Shown in pieces: positions 36,783 to 45,234 of a stretch of DNA of 64,000 nt. Made by a program: the position numbers and the translations under genes. Source of the stretch: Rhizobium lentis (GTDB taxonomy: Bacteria > Pseudomonadota > Alphaproteobacteria > Rhizobiales > Rhizobiaceae); contig NZ_JACHBD010000007.1 in assembly GCF_014200175.1 (NCBI RefSeq), positions 1-64,000 on the forward strand. Direction: 5' to 3'. The notes below the pieces were generated by a model. It was not told the DNA's origin, made no database searches, and saw only the letters and a list, made by a program, of their open reading frames with translations. The stretch's first letter is position 1. The number at the start of each line of letters is the position of its first letter.

Positions 36783-37136
36783 TCACAGCTGCCGGCGCAT
36801 CTCCAATTTACCCTGCCCATGTTCTCGCGGCTGGCGCTCGAAGCCACTCCCGCGCCCAAAATTCATCATACAACTACACAGCTTTTGTATGTTGACATTA
36901 TACTTGGCTGGTTCTAGCCATAGTGAGCCGGTCGGAGGAACGGCGAGAATAGCGGAGGCTGACTGATCCACATCTTCTGTTTCCACGAGAAAAGGTAAGC
37001 GTGCGCCATCAGATCCGATGAGCACGCCGAGCACTTTGCTGCGTCGCCGTGAGCCTCTTTCGCGTGACGTTTCCATCGTGCCCATCCGTGACCGGCCTTG
37101 GAAATCGCAGGCGAAGCGTGCAGGGATCTTCAGCAA
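36783..37136 (-). CDS. Unrecognised open frame upstream of the TRAP operon
   Basis: Open for 117 codons on the minus strand, divergent from dctP. It reads MLKIPARFACDFQGRSRMGT near its start, then RRRSKVLGVLIGSDGARLPF, weakly like a PilZ domain with its R-rich start. The frame may start at ATG 37080 (MGTMETSRE). The first half carries Arg-rich sequence, the end is low in structure, and the same DNA holds the probable promoter of dctP, including CATACAA-N11-TTGTATG at 36867-36891. It may be a decayed gene or not a gene. Confidence 0.3.
   Translation of the reverse strand: MLKIPARFACDFQGRSRMGTMETSRERGSRRRSKVLGVLIGSDGARLPFLVETEDVDQSASAILAVPPTGSLWLEPAKYNVNIQKLCSCMMNFGRGSGFERQPREHGQGKLEMRRQL
36867..36891. 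promoter_or_regulatory. Candidate operator upstream of the TRAP operon
   Basis: CATACAA (36867-36873) and TTGTATG (36885-36891) form a perfect 7-base inverted repeat with an 11-base centre. A -35-like TTGACA follows directly at 36892. TTGTA/TACAA arms are a usual look for FCD/GntR operators, though the centre is longer than normal. The regulator gene is the last of the operon. Confidence 0.35.
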
Positions 37137-37188
37137 AGCTGGGATACGGACTTCTGAGAATAATCGTCATGCAAATTGGGAGGAGAGC

Positions 37189-38166
37189 ATGAAAAACTTT
37201 GTTACACTGGCGGCCGGTCTTATGGTTGCCGCTTCATTCATGAGCAGCGCCGCCAGCGCCCAAACGGTGCTGAAATCGTCCGATACGCATCCGGACGGCT
37301 ATCCGACTGTTGAGGGCGTCAAATATTTCGGTGAACTGGTGAAGGAGCGCACGCAGGGCCGCTATTCGGTCGAAGTGTACCATTCCGCCCAGCTCGGCGA
37401 AGAGAAGGACACGATCGAACAGGTGCGCTCCGGCGTGATCGAGCTCAATCGCGTGTCGATGGCGCCCTTCAACGGCACGGTGAAGGAATCGATCGTTCCG
37501 GCCCTGCCCTATATCTTCCGTTCCGAAGAGCACATGCACAAGGTCATGGACGGCGCCATCGGCGATCAGATCAAGAAGGCGTTCGAACCGGCCGGCCTCG
37601 TCGTGCTCGCCTTCTACGATGCCGGCGCACGCTCGTTCTACAACAAGACGAAGCCGATCAACGCGGTTGCCGATATGAAAGGCCTGAAGTTCCGCGTCAT
37701 CCAGTCCGACATCTTCGTTGACATGGTGGCGGCCCTCGGCGCCAATGCCACGCCGATGCCCTATGGCGAAGTCTATTCGGGGATCGAAACTGGCGTCATC
37801 GACGGCGCGGAAAACAACTTCCCGAGCTACGACACCGCCAAGCATGCGGAAGTGGCGAAGAACTACTCGCTCGACGAGCACACGATCCTGCCGGAGGTGT
37901 TCGTCATGAACAAGGCGGCGTTCGACAAGCTGAAGCCCGAGGATCAGGAGATCTTCAAGCAGGCAGCCAAGGACAGCGTCGGCAAGCAGCGCGAACTCTG
38001 GGCGGCCAAGGTCGCTGAATCGCGCGCCAATGTCGAAAAGCTCGGCGCGCAGATCACCACACCGGACAAGCAGGGCTTCATCGACGCCATGGCTCCGGTT
38101 TACGAAAAGCACGTCAAAGACGACGTGCTGAAGAAGATGGTCGAGGACGTAAAGGCTGTGCAGTAG
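37189..38166 (+). CDS. dctP: TRAP transporter solute-binding protein, DctP family
   Basis: A 325-residue periplasmic protein with a signal peptide (MVAASFMSSAASA, cleaved about residue 24) and the DctP fold. Visible: QTVLKSSDTHPDGYPT at the start of the mature chain, and GLKFRVIQSDIFVDMVAALGANATPMPYGEVY, the conserved Arg/PxxxE ligand region. TRAP binding proteins catch organic acids or sugar acids. Start ATG at 37189 has GGAGGAG nine bases upstream; the open frame extends 57 codons further. Substrate cannot be read. Confidence 0.93.
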   Translation: MKNFVTLAAGLMVAASFMSSAASAQTVLKSSDTHPDGYPTVEGVKYFGELVKERTQGRYSVEVYHSAQLGEEKDTIEQVRSGVIELNRVSMAPFNGTVKESIVPALPYIFRSEEHMHKVMDGAIGDQIKKAFEPAGLVVLAFYDAGARSFYNKTKPINAVADMKGLKFRVIQSDIFVDMVAALGANATPMPYGEVYSGIETGVIDGAENNFPSYDTAKHAEVAKNYSLDEHTILPEVFVMNKAAFDKLKPEDQEIFKQAAKDSVGKQRELWAAKVAESRANVEKLGAQITTPDKQGFIDAMAPVYEKHVKDDVLKKMVEDVKAVQ

Positions 38167-38204
38167 CCTTCGCCTGCCTCCTTGCGCAGGACGGCGTGAC
38201 TTAG

Positions 38205-38229
38205 CGGGGTGGACGGTTTCTCCACCCCG
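38205..38229 (+). promoter_or_regulatory. Intercistronic hairpin between dctP and dctQ
   Basis: CGGGGTGGA 38205-38213 pairs perfectly with TCCACCCCG 38221-38229 around a seven-base loop, followed by TTT. It sits 38 bases after the dctP stop. Such hairpins act as a partial terminator or as an mRNA stabiliser so that the binding protein is made in excess of the permease. Confidence 0.55.
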
Positions 38230-38307
38230 TTTCACGCTCACGCTTCGCACGCATCTTCATCCATCTCCCGACAGGGAGACTGCCCGCCCGATTTCGACGA
38301 GGCCCTC

Positions 38308-38886
38308 ATGTCGAATAACCTGACACCCGTCACCAACGTCCTGGCCCGCCTGAGCAACGCCGCCCTGTGGCTCGCCGGCTCCGGCCTGATCCTGATGACG
38401 GTCTTTGTCGCCTGGCAGGTATTCTGCCGCTACGTATTGAACGACTCGCCGAGTTGGACGGAGCCGGGCTCGGTCATGCTGATGAGCTGGTTCATCTTCC
38501 TCGGCGCCGCCGTCGGCATCCGGGAGAACAATCATCTCGGTTTCGACGTGCTGCTCTACGTGCTGCCGAAATCCGGAAAGCGTGTCCTGCGCATGATTTC
38601 GGATGTGGTCATCCTCGCCTTCGGCGCCGGCATGATCTGGTACGGCGGCGCGCTCATGAGCCTGACCTGGAACACCACCCTGCCGTCGCTGGGCATCTCA
38701 GGCGCGTTCGATTATCTGCCGCTCGCCGGCGGCGGTGTCCTCGCGGTGATCTTCTCGCTGGAGCGCATTGTACTCCGCCTCGCCGGTGAACCGATCGACG
38801 ACGTGCTGGATGAAATTCTGCCGGCGGAGATCGCCGTCGAGATCGAAAACATCAATGCCGACCCGAACGCCAATTTGAAGGTATAG
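38308..38886 (+). CDS. dctQ: TRAP transporter small permease, DctQ family
   Basis: 192 residues, four membrane helices, from SNAALWLAGSGLILMTVFVAWQ onward. The motif FLGAAVGIRENNHLG is the DctQ signature loop. Works with DctP and DctM. Start ATG 38308 with AGG eight bases upstream. It ends four bases before dctM. Confidence 0.93.
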   Translation: MSNNLTPVTNVLARLSNAALWLAGSGLILMTVFVAWQVFCRYVLNDSPSWTEPGSVMLMSWFIFLGAAVGIRENNHLGFDVLLYVLPKSGKRVLRMISDVVILAFGAGMIWYGGALMSLTWNTTLPSLGISGAFDYLPLAGGGVLAVIFSLERIVLRLAGEPIDDVLDEILPAEIAVEIENINADPNANLKV

Positions 38887-38890
38887 CGCG

Positions 38891-40171
38891 ATGGAACTCT
38901 GGATTCTGTTCGGTGTTTTCACCACCCTGATGCTGATCGGCACGCCGATCGCCTTCTGTCTCGGCGTCGCCAGCTTCGCCACCGTGGCCTATATGGGCCT
39001 GCCGCCGCTGGTCATCTTTCAGCGGCTCAATTCCGGCATGAGCGTGTTTTCGCTGCTCGCCATTCCCTTCTTCATCTATGCCGGCGACCTGATGGTGCGC
39101 GGCGGCATCGCGAGCCGCATCGTCGCCTTCGCAGCCTCCCTGGTCGGCCATGTGCGCGGCGGCCTCGGCCAGGTCAATATCGTCACCGCCACACTGTTCG
39201 GCGGCATTTCGGGTTCGGCGGTGGCAGAGGCCGCTGCCGTCGGCGGCCTGATGATCCCGCAGATGAAGCAACGCGGCTATGGTGCCGACTACGCGGTCAA
39301 CGTCACCTCGATGGCGGCCCTGATCGCGCTGCTCCTGCCGCCGTCCCACAATATGATCATCTATTCGATCTCCGCCGGCGGCAAGATATCGATCGCCGAT
39401 CTGTTCACCGCCGGCGTCCTGCCTGGCCTGTTGCTCGCAGCCGCGCTGATGGTGACCGCCTACATCGTCGCACGCTCGCGCGGTTATCCGACGGAGCCGT
39501 TTCCCGGCTTTGTCATGGTGGCTCACCTGCTCGCCGTCGCGGTGCCCGGGCTTCTGCTGATCGCCATCATCTTCGGCGGGGTGAGGTCCGGCATTTTCAC
39601 AGCGACGGAAAGCTCCTGCATCGCTGTGCTCTACGCGCTGCTGGTAACCCTCTTCGTCTACCGGCAGATGAGCTGGAAAGACTTCGTCCACGCCACGCAG
39701 GGCGCCGTGCGCACCACCGCAATGGTGCTCCTGATCATTGGCACCGCCGCCGCCTTTTCCTGGCTGATGGCCTTTCTCAAAGTGCCCGCCTCGCTGGTTA
39801 TCTGGATGAAGAGCGTCGCCGACGATCCGCTGACGGTGCTGCTCCTGCTCAATGTGCTGATGCTGGTGCTCGGCACCTTCATGGACATGGGACCGACCAT
39901 CATCATCTGCACGCCGATCTTCCTGCCGGTGGCACAGGCCTACGGCGTCGATCCGGTGCACTTCGGCGTGATCATGATCCTGAATTTCGGCATCGGGCTG
40001 AACACACCTCCCGTCGGGGCTGTGCAATTCGTGGCCTGTGCAGTCGGCAAGATTTCGGTCTGGGAGGCTATGCGCTCGATCTGGCCGTTCTACGGCGCCG
40101 GCCTCGTGGTTCTCGGTCTGGTCACCTACATCCCGGCAATTTCGCTGTGGCTGCCGGCTGTGTTCAAATAG
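38891..40171 (+). CDS. dctM: TRAP transporter large permease, DctM family
   Basis: 426 residues, about twelve helices, the main sodium-driven transport subunit. DctM motifs: SVFSLLAIPFFIYAGDLM, GGISGSAVAEAAAVGGLMIP, LLPPSHNMIIYSISAGGKIS and GIGLNTPPVGAVQF. Starts ATG 38891, four bases from dctQ. The regulator follows nine bases later. Confidence 0.95.
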   Translation: MELWILFGVFTTLMLIGTPIAFCLGVASFATVAYMGLPPLVIFQRLNSGMSVFSLLAIPFFIYAGDLMVRGGIASRIVAFAASLVGHVRGGLGQVNIVTATLFGGISGSAVAEAAAVGGLMIPQMKQRGYGADYAVNVTSMAALIALLLPPSHNMIIYSISAGGKISIADLFTAGVLPGLLLAAALMVTAYIVARSRGYPTEPFPGFVMVAHLLAVAVPGLLLIAIIFGGVRSGIFTATESSCIAVLYALLVTLFVYRQMSWKDFVHATQGAVRTTAMVLLIIGTAAAFSWLMAFLKVPASLVIWMKSVADDPLTVLLLLNVLMLVLGTFMDMGPTIIICTPIFLPVAQAYGVDPVHFGVIMILNFGIGLNTPPVGAVQFVACAVGKISVWEAMRSIWPFYGAGLVVLGLVTYIPAISLWLPAVFK

Positions 40172-40180
40172 GAGAGCGAC

Positions 40181-40954
40181 ATGGCGGCCGATACAGCCGT
40201 TGAATCAAGGATCGAGCGAAGGCCGAAACTCTCCGAAGGCGTGGTTTCGGCCATCCGCGCCCAGGTTCTGTCCGGGGATTATGCGCCCGGGCAAAAGCTG
40301 CCGACGGAGACCCGGATGGGCGAGCTTTTCGGCGTCAGCCGCACTGTCGTCCGCGAAGCGATTGCAACCCTCGCCGCCGACGGCCTCGTCGAGGCGCGGC
40401 AAGGGGCTGGTGTCTTCGTCATGAACCATCCAACGATTGCCTTCGGCTCGATCAGCCTCGATGTCGGCAACAAGATTTCCCATGCACTCAACGTCATCGA
40501 AGTGCGCATGGGACTGGAGATCGAAAGCGCTGGACTTGCTGCGCTGCGACGCAATGCAGCTCAGGAAGCGCAGATCCACGAAGCCTTCTTCGAGTTCGAC
40601 CGGCTGCTCGAGCGCGGCGAGGCGACCGGCAAGAGCGACTTCGCCTTTCACCGAGAAATCGCGGCTGCCACGAACAATTCCTATTATGTGGAAGTTCTCG
40701 ATGCGCTCGGCATGCGGGCGATCCCCTGCGATATCGCCTCACCCTGGGGCACGGACAGCACGCTGTCGCGCGATTATCAGGAAGGCCTACAGCGCGAGCA
40801 TCTGGCAATCCTGAAAGCGATTTCGGCCGGTGACCCGGAAGCCGCCCGCGCCGCCATGCGGGCTCACCTGACCGCAAGCCAGGAGCGCTATCGCACGCTG
40901 CTGAGCGGCCAGCAGGCAAGGTGGCTTTCGGGCACCCGTAAACACAACGGCTGA
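40181..40954 (+). CDS. FCD-domain GntR family transcriptional regulator
   Basis: 257 residues. The N-terminal winged helix has the GntR pattern AQVLSGDYAPGQKLPTETRM, LFGVSRTVVREAIATLAADG and VEARQGAGVFV; the C-terminal FCD ligand domain includes His-containing helices (DFAFHREIAAATNNSYYVE) as metal/ligand site. Its place as last gene of the TRAP operon suggests it regulates the uptake of the operon's own substrate. The start is ATG 40181. Confidence 0.92.
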   Translation: MAADTAVESRIERRPKLSEGVVSAIRAQVLSGDYAPGQKLPTETRMGELFGVSRTVVREAIATLAADGLVEARQGAGVFVMNHPTIAFGSISLDVGNKISHALNVIEVRMGLEIESAGLAALRRNAAQEAQIHEAFFEFDRLLERGEATGKSDFAFHREIAAATNNSYYVEVLDALGMRAIPCDIASPWGTDSTLSRDYQEGLQREHLAILKAISAGDPEAARAAMRAHLTASQERYRTLLSGQQARWLSGTRKHNG

Positions 40955-40987
40955 AGACGATCGCATCACAGCGAAACGTGGGAGCGG

Positions 40988-42151
40988 TTACATCCGCATG
41001 CCGGGAATGGCGAGCGGATTGTCGGACAGCGCCGCGCGGTCGGGCCTGTCGATGCGCGGCTTGCCGAGGAAGGCGTCGAACAGTTCCTTCACGAAGGCTT
41101 CCGGCAGGCCCTTGGTGATCAGCACCATGCGCGTGCGCCGGTCGCTGGGATCCGGCCAGGCGGCAAGCCGCACCGGCGGGTGGAAGATGCTCTGGACGCC
41201 GTGCAGCACCAGCGGCCGTTCCGGCCGGTCGGAGACGGAAACGATCGCCTTCATCCTGAGCAGGTTCTCGCCATGGGCAGACCGCAGGAGATCGATGAAC
41301 ATCTCGAGCGCCATCGGATCGATCGGTTTTCCCTCGATGATCGAGAACGACCGGATCGAGGCATCGTGCCGGTTGACGTCGTGGGCGTGCTGGTGCGCGT
41401 GAGCGCCGTCATGATCGTGATGATCATGGAGGTAGCTGTGGTGACCGCCAGCGTGATCATGATGGTGATGCGCCTCGTGGCCATCCTCATCCCGCAGCCA
41501 GCGGCCGACATCGGCGATCTTCGTCGCCGGATCGTAGAGCCCGTTCACCAGCACCGCGGCGCTGCTGGCGTCGGTGCTGTCGGCATCCATCATCGCCGCG
41601 CGCGGATTGAGCGCCCGCAGGCGCTGTTCCAGCCCGGCCGTGGCGCCGGCCAGCGATGTCTTCGAGACGATCAGCCGGTCGGCGACGGCCGCCTGTTTGC
41701 GCGCTTCCTCGTGATTGTCGAGCGTCTGCAGCCCGTTGACCGCATCGACGACGGTCACGACACCGTCGAGCTCGAAATTGGCGGCAATAACAGGATTGCC
41801 CATGATCGCCTGCATGACCGGCGCCGGATCGGCAAGGCCGGTCGTTTCGATGACGACGCGCTTCACCGGCTTGACGCGGCCGGTCTGCACGGCATCCATC
41901 AGGTTCGCCAGCGTATCGACCAGCTCGCCGCGCACGGTGCAGCACAGGCAGCCGTCTGAGAGCTCGATGATCGAATCGCCGGAGCTTTCGACCAGCAGAT
42001 GATCGATGCCGACATCGCCGAACTCGTTGATGATGACGGCCGCGTCCTTCATCTCGGGGTCTTTGAGGATGCGGTTGAGCAGCGTCGATTTGCCGGCGCC
42101 GAGAAAGCCGGTCAGGATGGTGACCGGAATCCTGTCGTTGAGCGCGCTCAT
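40988..42151 (-). CDS. CobW/COG0523 GTP-binding metallochaperone-like protein, His-rich
   Basis: 387 residues. The P-loop is TGFLGAGKSTLLNR at the N terminus, and the COG0523 metal motif GCLCCTVRG (C-x-C-C) lies near residue 65. A linker of about 40 residues has more than 15 His (HEAHHHHDHAGGHHSYLHDH), then the CobW_C domain with GMRM end. It belongs to the zinc/B12-type metallochaperone group; the His run favours zinc or nickel. It starts 28 bases after the DD-carboxypeptidase stop and probably shares its transcript. No Zur box was seen upstream. Confidence 0.88.
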   Translation of the reverse strand: MSALNDRIPVTILTGFLGAGKSTLLNRILKDPEMKDAAVIINEFGDVGIDHLLVESSGDSIIELSDGCLCCTVRGELVDTLANLMDAVQTGRVKPVKRVVIETTGLADPAPVMQAIMGNPVIAANFELDGVVTVVDAVNGLQTLDNHEEARKQAAVADRLIVSKTSLAGATAGLEQRLRALNPRAAMMDADSTDASSAAVLVNGLYDPATKIADVGRWLRDEDGHEAHHHHDHAGGHHSYLHDHHDHDGAHAHQHAHDVNRHDASIRSFSIIEGKPIDPMALEMFIDLLRSAHGENLLRMKAIVSVSDRPERPLVLHGVQSIFHPPVRLAAWPDPSDRRTRMVLITKGLPEAFVKELFDAFLGKPRIDRPDRAALSDNPLAIPGMRM

Positions 42152-42179
42152 GTCATTTTACCTTGAAAACGATCTTGCC

Positions 42180-43313
42180 TTAAAACGAGGTCGGACGTGG
42201 CATCGGCACCGGCACATTGGCAATGCCTCCGGCCGTATCGCCGGTCGCTACTTTTTCCGGCTGCTGAGACGGCTGCGGATCCTGCCCCGGAATGAGGCCG
42301 GCGAAGACGAATTGCGGGTCGTGGTCCATTTCCAGAATATAGGGCGAGTGCACCTTCATGCGGCCGACCTCGTCTCGCGTTTCGCTGCGTATCTTGGCGC
42401 CCTTGGCGCTGCAGATATCGGCGGTGATGTCGGTCACCTGGTCTTGTCCCGGCCCGTAGGGCTTCAGCGAGCCGAGCGTGTCGCTCCCGGGAAACTGCGT
42501 CGTAAAGCCCTTCTGCAACAGGTTCGCCGTCGCATCGGCACGCGCCGCGAGACTGTCAGTGCCGAGCACCACGGAAACAAGCGTACGGCCGTTGCGCGTC
42601 GCCGAACCGATCTGGTTGAAGCCCGAGGCGCAGATGAAACCCGTCTTCATGCCGTCGGCGCCGGCGAAGCGGCCGATCAGCATATTGAGGTTCGGCACGT
42701 TCTGCTGGCCGGTGGTGAAGCCCTCGAGCGCGAAATAGCCGGCATATTGCGGAAAGTCACGGCGCAGCGCCACCGTCAGCACCGCCAGGTCGCGCGCCGT
42801 GGTATACTGCCCCTTGCCCGGCAAGCCGTTCGGATTGACGAAATGCGAATCCGTCATGCCGAGCTTCAGCGCTTCGCCGTTCATCCGAGTCACGAAACCT
42901 TCCTGCGTACCGCCGACGGCTTCTGCGACCGCAACCGCAATGTCGTTGGCCGATTTGACCATCAGTATCTTCAAGGCACTGTCGAGCGTCAGCTTCTGGC
43001 CTGGCTTGAAATACATCTTCGCGGCCGGCTGCGCGGCGGCGCGTTTGCTGATGACGATGGGCGTATCGAGACTGATCTGACCGGCCCGGATCGCATCGAA
43101 GATGGTATAGACGGTCATCAGCTTGGTCAGCGAGGCCGGATACCACTTGCGGAAGGCTTCCTCGTGCTCGAGCACGCGGCCGGTCTGGACGTCGACGAGA
43201 ATATGCGGATTGGCCTGAGCGAGCGAAACGGAGGCGAGAAAAGCGGCAGTCGCAGCGGCGGTGAAACGCAACGGCCGCTTGGCGGCAAACAAACGGAAGT
43301 GGCTCGTCGACAC
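42180..43313 (-). CDS. D-alanyl-D-alanine carboxypeptidase (penicillin-binding protein)
   Basis: A 377-residue secreted enzyme (DacA/DacF type) that trims the last D-Ala of peptidoglycan stem peptides. Signal peptide to about residue 32 (LASVSLAQAN). Active site: Ser in ASLTKLM (S-x-x-K), SAN in VKSANDIAVAV, and KTG in GMKTGFICAS. The start is GTG 43313 with AAGGA six bases upstream. The CobW gene follows closely. Confidence 0.94.
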   Translation of the reverse strand: MSTSHFRLFAAKRPLRFTAAATAAFLASVSLAQANPHILVDVQTGRVLEHEEAFRKWYPASLTKLMTVYTIFDAIRAGQISLDTPIVISKRAAAQPAAKMYFKPGQKLTLDSALKILMVKSANDIAVAVAEAVGGTQEGFVTRMNGEALKLGMTDSHFVNPNGLPGKGQYTTARDLAVLTVALRRDFPQYAGYFALEGFTTGQQNVPNLNMLIGRFAGADGMKTGFICASGFNQIGSATRNGRTLVSVVLGTDSLAARADATANLLQKGFTTQFPGSDTLGSLKPYGPGQDQVTDITADICSAKGAKIRSETRDEVGRMKVHSPYILEMDHDPQFVFAGLIPGQDPQPSQQPEKVATGDTAGGIANVPVPMPRPTSF

Positions 43314-43470
43314 GGCTCATCCTTCAGATATCAGGAAATCTCGCAACCTTCCCCTATCTAGCCTATATGGCTATGACATGGCAAAGGTCATTGACGAAGT
43401 AATTTCCAAAAGCCTCACACCCTTGTGATGCGATCAAAGATTGTCGGGATTTCATAACAGGAACGCCAAC

Positions 43471-44634
43471 ATGCCGATTTTGAACAGAGCCGCCGAATTG
43501 CAGGATGAAGTCGCCGAATGGCGCCGCCACATTCATGCCCGCCCCGAGCTCCTCTTCGCGGTGGAAAACACGGCCGCTTTCGTCGCCGAAAAGCTTAAGG
43601 AATTCGGTGTCGACGAGATCGTCACCGGCATCGGGCGCACCGGGGTCGTCGGGCTGATCAAAGGCAAGGGCGAAGGCCGCCGCACTATCGGCCTGCGCGC
43701 CGACATGGACGCCTTGCCGCTGACCGAGATATCAGGCAAGCCCTGGGCCTCGAAGACGCCGGGCAAGATGCATGCCTGCGGCCATGACGGCCATACCGCC
43801 ATGCTGCTCGGCGCCGCGAAATATCTGGCCGAGACCCGCAATTTCAACGGCAACATCGCCGTCATCTTCCAGCCCGCCGAAGAAGGCGGCGGCGGCGGCA
43901 ACCTGATGGTCAAGGACGGCATGATGGAGCGCTTCGAGATCGAAGAAGTCTACGGCATGCACAATCTGCCGGGCCTGCCCATCGGCCAGTTCGCCACCCG
44001 CAAGGGCGCGATCATGGCGGCGACTGACGAGTTCACCGTCACCATCAAGGGTCGCGGCGGCCACGCCGCCCAGCCGCACCGGACGATCGACCCGATCGCT
44101 ATCGGCGCTCAGATCGTCGCCAACTTACAGATGATCGCTTCGCGCACCGCCGATCCGATCAGCTCGGTCGTCGTCTCGGTGACCAAGTTCAACGCCGGTT
44201 TCGCCCATAACGTCATTCCGAACGATGCGACCTTCGCAGGCACTGTCCGCACCCTGGACGACAAGATGCGCACGCTTGCCGAGACGCGCTTCCGGCAGAT
44301 CGTCGAGGGTGTGGTCGCAGCCCACGGTGCCGAAGCCGAGATCAGCTTCAACCGCAACTATCCCGTCACCGTCAATCATCCTGATGAGACGGAGCACGCG
44401 GTCGCCACCGCCAGCGCCATTGCCGGCGAGGACAACGTCAACGCCGAAATCGATCCGATGATGGGCGGCGAGGACTTCTCCTACATGCTGAACGCCCGCC
44501 CCGGCGCCTTCATCTTCATCGGCAACGGCGACAGCGCCGGCCTGCACAACCCGGCCTACGACTTCAACGACGAAGCTATCGCCCACGGCATCTCCTATTG
44601 GGTCCGCCTCGCCGAACAGCGCTTGGGTCTCTAA
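43471..44634 (+). CDS. M20 family amidohydrolase (hippurate hydrolase type)
   Basis: 387 residues of a metal-dependent amidohydrolase. Zinc ligands appear in ACGHDGHTAML and at the end MMGGEDFSYML; QPAEEGGGGG holds the catalytic Glu; the GMHNLPGLP and GRGGHAAQPHRTIDP blocks mark the M20D branch (hippurate, N-acetyl-diaminopimelate and IAA-amino acid hydrolases). Substrate not determined. Start ATG 43471 with AGGA nine bases upstream. A repeat and then a terminator follow. Confidence 0.92.
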   Translation: MPILNRAAELQDEVAEWRRHIHARPELLFAVENTAAFVAEKLKEFGVDEIVTGIGRTGVVGLIKGKGEGRRTIGLRADMDALPLTEISGKPWASKTPGKMHACGHDGHTAMLLGAAKYLAETRNFNGNIAVIFQPAEEGGGGGNLMVKDGMMERFEIEEVYGMHNLPGLPIGQFATRKGAIMAATDEFTVTIKGRGGHAAQPHRTIDPIAIGAQIVANLQMIASRTADPISSVVVSVTKFNAGFAHNVIPNDATFAGTVRTLDDKMRTLAETRFRQIVEGVVAAHGAEAEISFNRNYPVTVNHPDETEHAVATASAIAGEDNVNAEIDPMMGGEDFSYMLNARPGAFIFIGNGDSAGLHNPAYDFNDEAIAHGISYWVRLAEQRLGL

Positions 44635-44729
44635 AGAGCGTCGCGATCTTTCAATTCGGCGTCGCGCTTTAGGTTCTTTTTACGCATGTCGTCATCGCAA
44701 AATCGCCGCACAGTTTTGCGCGACATGCT
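44635..44729 (-). repeat. Dispersed rhizobial palindromic repeat, copy 2
   Basis: Reverse complement of the repeat at 5803-5900. It begins at the base after the M20 stop. The arms GCATGTCG 44684-44691 and CGACATGC 44721-44728 pair exactly, as do CGCAAAA 44696-44702 and TTTTGCG 44714-44720, making a long hairpin around CGCCGCACAG. It ends 12 bases before a strong terminator. Confidence 0.75.
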
Positions 44730-44741
44730 TCGGCAACAATT

Positions 44742-44769
44742 AAGGCTTGGCTTCACGCCAAGCCTTTTG
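44742..44769 (+). terminator. Rho-independent terminator of the M20 gene
   Basis: AAGGCTTGGC 44742-44751 pairs with GCCAAGCCTT 44757-44766, loop TTCAC, then TTTT. It lies before the tRNA gene. Confidence 0.85.
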
Positions 44770-44787
44770 TATGCATGGCGTGCAAGT

Positions 44788-44864
44788 GGTCCCGTAGCTC
44801 AGCAGGATAGAGCACCAGATTCCTAATCTGGGGGTCGCGCGTTCGAATCGCGCCGGGATCACCA
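44788..44864 (+). tRNA. tRNA-Arg (anticodon CCT)
   Basis: Seventy-seven bases including an encoded CCA. The acceptor stem GGTCCCG pairs with CGGGATC (one G-U); the D-arm is GCTCAGCAGGATAGAGC; the anticodon stem CCAGA/TCTGG has loop TTCCTAA, giving anticodon CCT (reads AGG arginine); the T-arm is CGCGC-GTTCGAAT-CGCG type. The discriminator is A. No integrase or attachment-site duplication was seen nearby. Confidence 0.96.
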
Positions 44865-44896
44865 GTCTTTAAGCGATGAGCAGATCGCGTATTGCC

Positions 44897-45142
44897 TCAC
44901 ACCTTGATTGGAATCCCTGCCTCAATCGCAGCCTCGATGAAAGCCTGTCGCGCGTCCTCCCGGCTTCGCTTTCCGGAGATGACATCTGCGCACACGGCGC
45001 AAGCCCGATCCAGGGCGGGGCCCTCGTCTGTGGGCCAGTCTTCAATCAATGCCCATGTCGCAGCCTGCGTGGTCTGGATCACTACCCATTGATCCGGTCC
45101 TTCAAGGGCGATCGTCACCGGCTTCGTCCAAATGGTCTGCAT
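44897..45142 (-). CDS. DUF982 family protein
   Basis: 81 residues, of a family nearly confined to Rhizobiaceae and relatives and often in many copies. Central block WALIEDWPTDEGPALDRACA and GKRSREDARQAFIEAAIEAG match. Start ATG 45142 (MQTIWTKPVTIAL). Function unknown. First gene after the tRNA, on the opposite strand. Confidence 0.8.
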   Translation of the reverse strand: MQTIWTKPVTIALEGPDQWVVIQTTQAATWALIEDWPTDEGPALDRACAVCADVISGKRSREDARQAFIEAAIEAGIPIKV

Positions 45143-45234
45143 TCTCTTTGGCCTTCCTTGGGTGCTGTGGGAGTAGTTAGACTGATCGATCTCGTCTTGC
45201 AAATCAGCACCGACCGCATTGCTTCCCAATCGGT

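Noticed and set aside
38852-40027. Minus-strand His/Gln-rich frame opposite dctM
   Set aside because: Antisense of a hydrophobic membrane protein gene; no start site or motif.
42152-42179. Zur box before the CobW gene
   Set aside because: The 28-base gap has no palindrome of the Zur type.
44788-44864. Phage or island attachment at the tRNA gene
   Set aside because: No integrase and no second copy of the tRNA 3' end found within the window.
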